From Sphingopyxis fribergensis (GTDB taxonomy: Bacteria; Pseudomonadota; Alphaproteobacteria; Sphingomonadales; Sphingomonadaceae), in contig NZ_CP009122.1 in NCBI RefSeq assembly GCF_000803645.1, positions 2,022,501 through 2,086,500 of the forward strand: 64,000 nucleotides of DNA. The letters are read 5' to 3'. A program made the translations under genes and the position numbers. Below, one piece after another: positions 7,956 to 15,641 of the stretch. The notes under the pieces were generated by a model. That model searched no databases and had not been told where the DNA came from. It saw only the letters and a list, made by a program, of their open reading frames with translations. The first letter of the stretch is position 1. Every line of letters begins with the position of its first letter.

Positions 7956-10652
7956 ATGACCATCCAGCCGGGATCGAGGACCGACACAAAAGCACCGCAT
8001 CGCGCGGCTACACCGCGGCCGGTCACGCACGGCAAGTTCGCCCCGCCCCGCTTCCCCAACGATCTCGTTGGCATCGAACGTTGGCAATCCTGGCTCGATA
8101 CGATTGCGCAGCATGAAATCTGCTTCGTTCGGGCGCCTGCCGGCTATGGCAAGACGGCCTTTGCCGCGACGCTCTTTGCACAGGCCCGTTCGATCGGCTG
8201 GTACGCCGGCTGGGTATCCTTCGATCCCGAAGACAATGACTCCGCAGCAGTCGGGCACTTGTTCGAAGCGGTGCGCCTCGCCCGCGGCGCCCCCGCCGAA
8301 GATAGCGTCAGCGCGCTGTGCGCCGCCCCGGCCTCCGCGGCCATCCTCGCCAGTGCGTTGGCCGAACGGATCGAGGCCTGCGACCAGCCGGTACTTCTTG
8401 TGCTCGACAATATCGACCGCATTGCCGAACCGCGCCTGGTCGACGTTCTCGACCGTCTGTTACGCCATCCGCCCCGGCAACTACGCCTTGTCCTCGTGGG
8501 GCGGGATACCGCGGCGATCAGGGCAGACGAGACTGAAGGCCGCGGCATGCTGTTGCGGCTCGGCCGGACCGAGATCGGGCTGACCAACGATGACATATGT
8601 GTCTTTTTACGCGCTGCGGGTTCTGGACTCGATGCCCGCAGCTGCGCAAAGCTCAACGGGTTGCTGCTGGGCTGGCCCACCGGCCTCCGAATGGCCGTAC
8701 AAAAACTGGATCGGCTCAAAAAGGGCGACTGGAGCGCGCTCACGGCGCAAATCGATGCCTATCTGCTGCCGCTATGGGATGAACAGGACGACGGAATATG
8801 GCAGTTTCTCGGGCGCGCTAGTGTCGCTCCACAATTGAACGACGAGCTGGTTCGTTTGCTGGGCGAGGGAGACCGGGGCATATCGATCCTCGAAGATCTT
8901 CACGCGCAAGGGATGTTTGTCGAGCGATCCGACGAGGGCAATGGATGCTACTATATTCACCCTGCCGTTCGGCCGGTATTTCGGCAATTTCTCGACCAGC
9001 ACGAGCCCAAGCGCGCAATCGAGCTTCATCGCGCCGCGGGCCGCTACTATGAAACGCTAGGACTGAGCGCACATGCGATCGACCAGTTCTTGTCTGCTGG
9101 CGCCGATGCCGATGCAGCACGACTGGTTGGCGACACGGCGCTGTCGGCCCTCGCTCGCGGCGGCGTCGAGCAGCTTGCCGCTTGGCTCGATGCACTTCCT
9201 TGCGAGCTGATTTCGAAAAGCGTCGCCCTCATCCGCGCGCGCGCCTGGGCGGCGGTTCTGGCTGCGGAGCCTGATGCCGAAGCGGCCATTGCGGCACTCC
9301 GGGCAGCGGGCGACATAGCCGAAGCGCAAGTGATTGGCGTACTGCACGCCGGACTTGTCCGCGACGTGCCCGAGAGCGTGGTCGAGGAGGGAGATCCGTT
9401 CCTGGCGGCACCGGAACAACTGTCGGGCTTCGCTGTTGACATGATCCGCGCCTTTCTTGCCTATGGAGCGCAAAGCCGCGGCCTTTTCGGTCTGGTGCAC
9501 GATGTCGTCAGGCCGCTCCGGCTTTGTGCCGCCGCGACCGCGATGGATTTGCCAAACGCGATCGCGACCCGCGCTAGAGCGGCCGCCGCCCGCGCACAGG
9601 GACAGTTGGCGGAGGCCGAACGGGTGCTGCGTGACGGCCGCCGGATTCCCGGGCAGCTTGGGTTGGCAGGTGCTTTGATCGACGCCGCCCTGGCGCGTAG
9701 CTGTTACGAGCGTGACGACCTGCCTGAAGCCGCCAATCTTGCCGCCGATGCCCTCGCTTGGCTGGAACCAAGCTGTTTTGAGGACGCGCTTATCGAGGCG
9801 TTTCAGATCTGCATTCGCGTCGCGGCGGCGACGGCCAAGGTGGATGAAGCAGCGACCTTGATCGACCGCGCCGAACTGATCGCCTTTGCACGCAACTGGG
9901 TGCCGTTGAAGGCGATGTGCGTTGTCGAACGGGCGCGGCTCCGATTGCCGCCAACGATCGATGTCGAAGCCGTGTTGGCGGTCGCCGATGAGGACGCCGC
10001 CGTGCTTGACCCGCTATCGGCGCAGGGACGCGCATTTGCCCTGCTCTGTGAAATGCGTGCCTATGAAGCGATCGCCCATGGTGACCGTCCACGGCTTACG
10101 ACCGTGGCGGAACGGCTTCTGCGCCTTGCTTCAAACGCCGATGATGCCGAGCTTCGGGCGACCGCGACGCTGCTCAACATCCTTCCGCAGCTCAGCGGGC
10201 GCTGTGACAAGATGGTCGAGCTCGAAACTGTACGTTTTCTCAATCACGCAGCCGGGGCCGGCTTCCACCGCACGATCGTCGACATACTCGACGTCACCGG
10301 CGTGCGTGCGGTCCAGAATTTCTGTAGCGAGGCCTATTCGTCGGGCTCCTTCCTCGCGCTGCTCAAACTGGCCGAACCGTCGCGGCGCAATCCCGCGCTC
10401 GAGGGGAGCACCTCCGCCGCACCGGGCGAGGCGTTTTCCTTCCTGACCGAACGCGAGATCGAGATATTGAGCGCGCTCAACGCCGGGGAATCGAACAAGG
10501 AAATCGCCCGCACGCTCCAACTCGCGCCCGAAACGGTCAAATGGCATCTCAAAAATGTCATGCGAAAACTGCGCGCGAACAGTCGGGAAGAGGCGGTGCA
10601 AAATGCTTCGACCCTCGGCCTGACATTGATCGAGCCCGCCGTCCGCGATTAG
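7956..10652 (+). CDS. MalT-like LuxR-family transcriptional regulator (STAND ATPase)
   Basis: Large regulator of 898 residues. Walker A is APAGYGKTAF (about residues 60-69), inside an AAA/NB-ARC-like ATPase domain. A long alpha-helical TPR-like sensor region spans roughly 350-800. A C-terminal LuxR helix-turn-helix (about 828-890) contains LTEREIEILSALNAGESNKE and ETVKWHLKNVMRKL. This is the MalT/LAL architecture, in which inducer and ATP drive oligomerisation and promoter activation. The ATG at 7956 follows GGAGG at the right distance; earlier in-frame starts lack one. It is divergent from the TonB receptor operon and upstream of an autotransporter gene, so it may regulate one or both (inference). 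Confidence 0.9.
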   Translation: MTIQPGSRTDTKAPHRAATPRPVTHGKFAPPRFPNDLVGIERWQSWLDTIAQHEICFVRAPAGYGKTAFAATLFAQARSIGWYAGWVSFDPEDNDSAAVGHLFEAVRLARGAPAEDSVSALCAAPASAAILASALAERIEACDQPVLLVLDNIDRIAEPRLVDVLDRLLRHPPRQLRLVLVGRDTAAIRADETEGRGMLLRLGRTEIGLTNDDICVFLRAAGSGLDARSCAKLNGLLLGWPTGLRMAVQKLDRLKKGDWSALTAQIDAYLLPLWDEQDDGIWQFLGRASVAPQLNDELVRLLGEGDRGISILEDLHAQGMFVERSDEGNGCYYIHPAVRPVFRQFLDQHEPKRAIELHRAAGRYYETLGLSAHAIDQFLSAGADADAARLVGDTALSALARGGVEQLAAWLDALPCELISKSVALIRARAWAAVLAAEPDAEAAIAALRAAGDIAEAQVIGVLHAGLVRDVPESVVEEGDPFLAAPEQLSGFAVDMIRAFLAYGAQSRGLFGLVHDVVRPLRLCAAATAMDLPNAIATRARAAAARAQGQLAEAERVLRDGRRIPGQLGLAGALIDAALARSCYERDDLPEAANLAADALAWLEPSCFEDALIEAFQICIRVAAATAKVDEAATLIDRAELIAFARNWVPLKAMCVVERARLRLPPTIDVEAVLAVADEDAAVLDPLSAQGRAFALLCEMRAYEAIAHGDRPRLTTVAERLLRLASNADDAELRATATLLNILPQLSGRCDKMVELETVRFLNHAAGAGFHRTIVDILDVTGVRAVQNFCSEAYSSGSFLALLKLAEPSRRNPALEGSTSAAPGEAFSFLTEREIEILSALNAGESNKEIARTLQLAPETVKWHLKNVMRKLRANSREEAVQNASTLGLTLIEPAVRD

Positions 10653-10692
10653 GACGCATCTTTTTTCCAAGGCTGCGTCCGCGCTGCTCCGT

Positions 10693-10735
10693 CTTGTGAT
10701 TATCGCCGGGAAGATATCCCGGCCCCAATCACAAG
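10693..10735 (+). promoter_or_regulatory. Two-tier hairpin in the leader of the autotransporter gene
   Basis: CTTGTGATT (10693-10701) pairs with AATCACAAG (10727-10735), and inside it GCCGGGA (10705-10711) pairs with TCCCGGC (10717-10723) around an AGATA loop. The outer stem ends directly at the AGAGGAA ribosome-binding site of the autotransporter (ATG 10745). It could terminate the upstream regulator transcript, stabilise the mRNA, or gate translation. No T-run follows, which argues against a simple terminator. Confidence 0.55.
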
Positions 10736-10744
10736 AGGAACCCG

Positions 10745-13700
10745 ATGCGCAAGACCTTGCTGGCCTCCACCTGCCTGGCCACCCTTCTTTCGACCCCCGC
10801 TTTTGCCGAGACGACGATCAGCACCGCCACCACGGCGCCGGTGCGGACCGCGACGATCAAATCGGGCGCTGCCGACGATATCAAGATCGTCGCCGCCGGT
10901 TCGATCAAGCCGACGGTTACCGGCCCGGCGGTGACCGTCGACAGCAACAACAAGGTCGTCAACGAAGGCACGATTGAATTCAGCAACGTCGATGGCGCGA
11001 CCGGCATCCTTGCGAACGCCGGGACGACGGGCGGCATCACCAACAGCGCCACGGGCAAGATCACCATCGGCGAAACCTATGCGCCGACCGACATCGACAA
11101 TGACGGCGACATCGACGGCGCCTTTGCGATCGGCAGCAACCGCGTCGGGATCGCGACCGCTGGTGCGTTTTCGGGCAACGTCGTCAACTCGGGCGCGATC
11201 GCGATCGAAGGCAATGACTCCGCGGGTATTCGCCTCGGCGGCCCGCTAACCGGCAACTTCACCAACGATGGCACCATTACCGTCGTCGGCGACCGCGCGC
11301 TTGGCGTCGGCTTGCAGAATGTCACCGGAAATGTCCGCCTCGCTGGTACGATCGGCGCGCAGGGCGTCGATGCGGTTGGCGCACGGCTCGCAGGCGACGT
11401 CACCGGCGCACTGGTTGTCCAGGGCAGCGTTACAGCAACCGGCTACCGCTTCACCACGCCCCCCGCCGACCCTTCAAAACTCGACGCCGACGATCTGTTG
11501 ATCGGCGGCAGCGCCCTGTCGGTCGAAGGCAATGTCGCCGGCGGAATCATCCTTGCGGTCGCGCCCAAGGATACGAAGGCCGACGACAAGGATGAAGACA
11601 AGGACGGCATCGACGACGACAAGGAAGGAAACGCCGTCGTGCGCTCCTTCGGCTCGGCCGCCGCAGTCAAGATCGGCTCGGCTGACCGTGACGTTACGAT
11701 TGGCCCCGTCGGCGGAACCGGCACCGGCCTCGGCTTCATCATCGACGGCGCCGTGCTGGGCAACGGCCTTTACACCGGCAAGGACGGCAACGGCATCCAG
11801 GTCGGCGGCCTTGGCGGCGCGGTCACCATTGCGGGCGGTATCGGTATCGGCGCGACCGGCAGCGTAACCGCCCTCTCGGTAGATACTGCGGCGACGGCCA
11901 TCCGCATCGGCAGCGGTGCCAGCACCCCCGAAATCCGCAACGCGGGCAAGATCGACGCGACGACCGGCGGCAAAGCTGCGAACTCCGTCGCGACCGCGGT
12001 GCTGATCGAGGCCGGCGGCAACGTCCCGCTGATTCGCAACAGCGGCTCGATCAACGCCAAGACCGGCGGTGATAACGGCACCGCACGGGCCATCGTCGAC
12101 CTGTCGGGCACCGTTACGACGGTCGAAAACAGCGGCGCAATCAGCGCTACGGGCGCCCTGGCCACATCCGACCGCAACATCGCGATCGATCTGTCGGCGA
12201 ACAATAATGGCGCAACGGTCAAGCAGACCGCGGTCGCGTCGGGCCTCACGGCCCCCAGCATTGTCGGCGACGTCCGCTTTGGCGGTGGCGACGACGTGTT
12301 TGACATCGCCGACGGGACGGTGAAGGGCAACAGCTTCTTCGGCGCCGGCGACAACAAGCTCGCGCTGTCGGGTGACGCGACCTACGCCGGAAACGCCCGC
12401 TTTGACACCGGCAACGACACGATGACGCTCGCCGGTACGTCCAAATTCACCGGCCTCGCGGACTTCGGCGGCGGCACCGATACGCTCTCCATCGGCGGCA
12501 CGTCGATCTTCTCGGGCACGCTCGCCAATTCGCAGGGCCTGGCGGTGTCGGTCGCCGGGGGCACCTTCGACGTCGGCGGCGCAGCGACGATCTCGTCGCT
12601 CGCGGTCACCGACAAGGGCACGCTTGGCGTGATGCTCGATACCGGCAACACGGGCACCAATCTTCAGGTCACCGGCAACGCCAGTTTCGGTGCTGAATCG
12701 AAGCTGCTTCTCAAGCTGTCGAGCATTGAGCAGGCGGAAGGCCAGCATATCGTGCTGACTGCCGGAACGCTGACCGGAGCGAGCGACCTGACCGCCTCGC
12801 AGACATTATTGCCTTTCCTCTACAAGGGCACGCTGACCTCGAACACGACGCAATTGATCGTCGACGTGTCGCGCAAATCGACAACCGAACTTGGCCTCAA
12901 CCGCTCCGAAGCGGGCGCGTTCGACGCGGTGCTCGACGCCGTGGTCTCCGACGAGAAGATCGAGGATGTCTTCCTCGGTATCACCGACGGCGACCAGTTC
13001 CGTAATCAGCTTGGCCAGATGCTCCCCGAGCATGAAGGCGGCGTTTTCGAAACCGTCACCTCGGGCTCGCGCGCACTGTCGCGCTACCTCCAGGATCCCA
13101 ACGCGCCGTTCCAGGACGAGGGCAAATGGGGCTATTGGGTCAATCAGGCCGTGTGGGGCACGTCAAAGAGCGTCGGCGACACCGCGAGCTACGACGTCAG
13201 CGGCTGGGGCATTTCGGGCGGCGCCGAAATCAAGACCAACCTCGGCAACTTCGGTGGCTCGATCGCCTATCTCAGCGGCAAAGACGGCAATGGCAGCAAC
13301 GCCAATGAAGTCAGCACCAGCCAGTTCGAAGGTGCGCTGCACTGGCGGCTGCGCTCCGATGGCTTCATGGCGAACGCCCGCGTGTCGGGCGCGCCTATCA
13401 GCCTGAAGGGCACGCGCATCTTCCGCGCCGAAGCCGGCGCCGATGACATTGAAAAGACGATGAAGGGCAAATGGGACGGCACCTTGTGGTCGGCCTCGGG
13501 CTCGGTCGCCTATGACACGCGCTTCGGCGGCCTCAGCTTCCGCCCGATGGTCGCGGTCGATTACTTCAAATTGAAGGAAGACGGCTATCAGGAGACGGGC
13601 GGCGGCGACGCGCTCGATCTCACCGTGCTGAGCCGCGACAGCGACGAGCTTGCCGTGTCGGGTACCGTTGCCGTCGGTCTCGATTTCGGCGGCGCCGACG

Positions 13701-13960
13701 AATATGATGGCTGGACGCGCTTCGAACTCGAAGGCGGCCGCCGCCAGATCGTCAGCGGCACGCTCGGCACGACGACGGCGTCGTTCAAGGACGGCAAGCC
13801 GTTCACCCTTACTCCTGATGATCGCACGAGCGGCTGGGTCGGCCGCTTCCGTGGCATCGCCGGAAATTCGGCCTTTCAGGTCGCCGGCGAAGTGTCCGCG
13901 GAAGAACAGCAAAGCCATGTCGGCTGGGCTTTCCGTGCGAGTCTGCGGGTCGGCCTCTAG
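10745..13960 (+). CDS. Autotransporter (type V secretion) with passenger and beta-barrel
   Basis: Cell-surface protein of 1071 residues. The signal peptide covers residues 1-21, ending TPAFA. The passenger is rich in Gly, Thr, Ala and Asn, with repeated units of the GNVVNSGAIAIEGND type, as in right-handed beta-helices (residues about 25-740). The passenger contains an Asp/Lys-rich insert near residues 277-296 (DDKDEDKDGIDDDKEGN) that resembles calcium-binding DxDxDG loops. The C-terminal approximately 270 residues (from WGYWVNQAVWG) form an autotransporter beta-barrel, though the last residue is Leu (RASLRVGL) rather than the usual Phe or Trp. The passenger function is not recognisable; adhesion is a guess. 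A strong hairpin follows the gene. Confidence 0.85.
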   Translation: MRKTLLASTCLATLLSTPAFAETTISTATTAPVRTATIKSGAADDIKIVAAGSIKPTVTGPAVTVDSNNKVVNEGTIEFSNVDGATGILANAGTTGGITNSATGKITIGETYAPTDIDNDGDIDGAFAIGSNRVGIATAGAFSGNVVNSGAIAIEGNDSAGIRLGGPLTGNFTNDGTITVVGDRALGVGLQNVTGNVRLAGTIGAQGVDAVGARLAGDVTGALVVQGSVTATGYRFTTPPADPSKLDADDLLIGGSALSVEGNVAGGIILAVAPKDTKADDKDEDKDGIDDDKEGNAVVRSFGSAAAVKIGSADRDVTIGPVGGTGTGLGFIIDGAVLGNGLYTGKDGNGIQVGGLGGAVTIAGGIGIGATGSVTALSVDTAATAIRIGSGASTPEIRNAGKIDATTGGKAANSVATAVLIEAGGNVPLIRNSGSINAKTGGDNGTARAIVDLSGTVTTVENSGAISATGALATSDRNIAIDLSANNNGATVKQTAVASGLTAPSIVGDVRFGGGDDVFDIADGTVKGNSFFGAGDNKLALSGDATYAGNARFDTGNDTMTLAGTSKFTGLADFGGGTDTLSIGGTSIFSGTLANSQGLAVSVAGGTFDVGGAATISSLAVTDKGTLGVMLDTGNTGTNLQVTGNASFGAESKLLLKLSSIEQAEGQHIVLTAGTLTGASDLTASQTLLPFLYKGTLTSNTTQLIVDVSRKSTTELGLNRSEAGAFDAVLDAVVSDEKIEDVFLGITDGDQFRNQLGQMLPEHEGGVFETVTSGSRALSRYLQDPNAPFQDEGKWGYWVNQAVWGTSKSVGDTASYDVSGWGISGGAEIKTNLGNFGGSIAYLSGKDGNGSNANEVSTSQFEGALHWRLRSDGFMANARVSGAPISLKGTRIFRAEAGADDIEKTMKGKWDGTLWSASGSVAYDTRFGGLSFRPMVAVDYFKLKEDGYQETGGGDALDLTVLSRDSDELAVSGTVAVGLDFGGADEYDGWTRFELEGGRRQIVSGTLGTTTASFKDGKPFTLTPDDRTSGWVGRFRGIAGNSAFQVAGEVSAEEQQSHVGWAFRASLRVGL

Positions 13961-13980
13961 CCCCCCGGCCGGCCCCGCCC

Positions 13981-14021
13981 GCAAGGGGGAAGCGTAACCC
14001 CTACCCACGCTTCCCCCTTGC
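13981..14021 (+). terminator. 15-bp inverted repeat after the autotransporter
   Basis: GCAAGGGGGAAGCGT (13981-13995) is the exact reverse complement of 14007-14021, with an 11-base loop, starting 20 bp after the autotransporter stop. There is no T-run, but the stem is long and G+C-rich and lies where a terminator is expected. Confidence 0.6.
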
Positions 14022-14171
14022 CTTGGCAGAAATGAAACGACAAAACAGATGCTTGCACAGTCCGCCCTCTCTTTCAAAGCGCCGCAGTTGCGCGGCGGAC
14101 CATGGGCGCTATATGACGGCGTCATCAGGGGGACGTATGGCGCACATCGGGGTGGCGCTCACCGACAGAAG

Positions 14172-14717
14172 ATGGCGTTCCAAAGCAAGCAATCCATGAC
14201 AGAGTCGCGCGACCGAACCGACGCCGCCCAAGGCATCGAAGGCGTATTGCTCGCTAACCGGGATCGAATCGTGCGTTTTCTGGAAGTGCGCGGTGCGGGC
14301 GACGGGGCCGAGGACCTGTTCCAGGATCTATGGATGCGCCTTACCGACCGGCGCACCGGGCCGATCGCCGATCCGCTGCCCTATATCATGCGCGCCGCGA
14401 ACAATCTGATGCTCGACCGCTACCGGTCCGCGCGCCAGAGCGATCTGCGCGACAAGGCTTGGGGCGAAGCATCAGCCACGCAAGTTCCTTCGACCGAGAC
14501 GTCCCTGATCTCGCGCGAGCAACTCGCACTCGTCGAAACCGCGATCACCGCGACTGGCGAACGACCGGCGCGCATCTTTCGCCGGTTTCGCGTCGATGGC
14601 CAAAATCAACGCGATATCGCCAGTGAAATGGGGGTCAGCCTGAGCACCGTCGAAGCCGATCTGCGCAAGGTTTATGCGGCGCTCGCCGCGTTACGGAGGC
14701 AGTTCGATGCAAGCTGA
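14172..14717 (+). CDS. ECF RNA polymerase sigma factor, FecI type
   Basis: Extracytoplasmic-function sigma factor. Region 2 is seen as EDLFQDLWMRLTDRRTGP and PYIMRAANNLMLDRYRSARQ, and region 4 as RIFRRFRVDGQNQRDIASEM followed by GVSLSTVEADLRKVYAAL. From ATG 14172 the protein has 181 residues, normal for FecI; ATG 14196 is an alternative, and upstream in-frame starts would give an atypical extension. The anti-sigma gene starts ten bases before its stop codon. It should direct transcription of the TonB receptor two genes downstream when that receptor signals through FecR. Confidence 0.88.
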   Translation: MAFQSKQSMTESRDRTDAAQGIEGVLLANRDRIVRFLEVRGAGDGAEDLFQDLWMRLTDRRTGPIADPLPYIMRAANNLMLDRYRSARQSDLRDKAWGEASATQVPSTETSLISREQLALVETAITATGERPARIFRRFRVDGQNQRDIASEMGVSLSTVEADLRKVYAALAALRRQFDAS

Positions 14718-15639
14718 CGCGGCGAACGCCGAAGCACGCGCGGTCGACTGGCTGATCCGCCAGCGCGATCCCATGTTCGACGACTGGGACGGCTTTGCCG
14801 ACTGGCTTGCCGAGGATCCGGCGCATAATGCGATCTACGATGCCGTCGCGAGCCTCGACCGCGACCTCGACGCCCTGCCCGCGACGTCCAAGCCATCGGT
14901 CGTGATCGTCCCCGAAGCACCGCGCCGTCCGTCGCGTCGTGCCTGGTTCGGCGGCGCCATGGCCGCGGCCCTGGTCGGCGCGATCAGCCTGTCGAGCCTT
15001 GGCCTGTTCGGCAACGATAGCCGGATCGAAACGCTGGCGGGCGAACATCGGACCATCGCGCTCGCCGACGGGTCGAAGATCGAGATCAATGGCGCCTCGG
15101 TGATCGAGATCGACAAGGATCGCCCGCGCTTTGCCCGTCTGGAATCGGGCGAGGCGATGTTCCATGTCGTGCACCGCGACGACGATCCGTTCGTGGTCGA
15201 GACGGGCGATGCCAAGATCGTCGATCTTGGCACCGCGTTCAACGTCGTGCGCCGCGACCGCCAGACGTCGGTCGCCGTGTCCGAAGGCATCGTCCTCTAC
15301 AACCCCGACCGCGACAAGGTCCGCCTCGTCGCGGGCAAGGGCCTCGAAGCGCGCGACGGTGACCGCCAGCCGCCGGTCGTCCAGGATGTCGACGTCGCCA
15401 GCATCGGCGGCTGGCGCAGCGGCCTGCTCGTCTACAACGGCACCCCGCTCGCCGTTGTGGCCGAGGATCTGAAGCGCACCGCGGGGATGCAGGTCAGCAT
15501 CGCGCCCGAGGCAAGTGATCTTTCGTTTCGCGGCGCGCTCATCATCGACAAGAATCGGAACCGCACCATCGCCGATCTCGCGGCGTTGTCGGGCACCACG
15601 GCCCAGCGCCAGGGCGATGGCTGGATATTGACCCGCTGA
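14707..15639 (+). CDS. FecR-type anti-sigma factor
   Basis: Inner-membrane signal transducer of 310 residues. The N-terminal cytoplasmic DUF4880-like part contains DWLIRQRDPMFDDWDGFADW. A single transmembrane helix follows (AAALVGAISLSSLGLF, about residues 90-107), then a periplasmic FecR domain with HRTIALADGSKIEINGAS, KIVDLGTAFNVVRRD and VSEGIVLY. GGAGG eight bases upstream supports the ATG at 14707, which overlaps the sigma-factor gene. It would hold the sigma factor inactive until contacted by the STN domain of the downstream receptor. Confidence 0.9.
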   Translation: MQADAANAEARAVDWLIRQRDPMFDDWDGFADWLAEDPAHNAIYDAVASLDRDLDALPATSKPSVVIVPEAPRRPSRRAWFGGAMAAALVGAISLSSLGLFGNDSRIETLAGEHRTIALADGSKIEINGASVIEIDKDRPRFARLESGEAMFHVVHRDDDPFVVETGDAKIVDLGTAFNVVRRDRQTSVAVSEGIVLYNPDRDKVRLVAGKGLEARDGDRQPPVVQDVDVASIGGWRSGLLVYNGTPLAVVAEDLKRTAGMQVSIAPEASDLSFRGALIIDKNRNRTIADLAALSGTTAQRQGDGWILTR

Positions 15640-15641
15640 AC

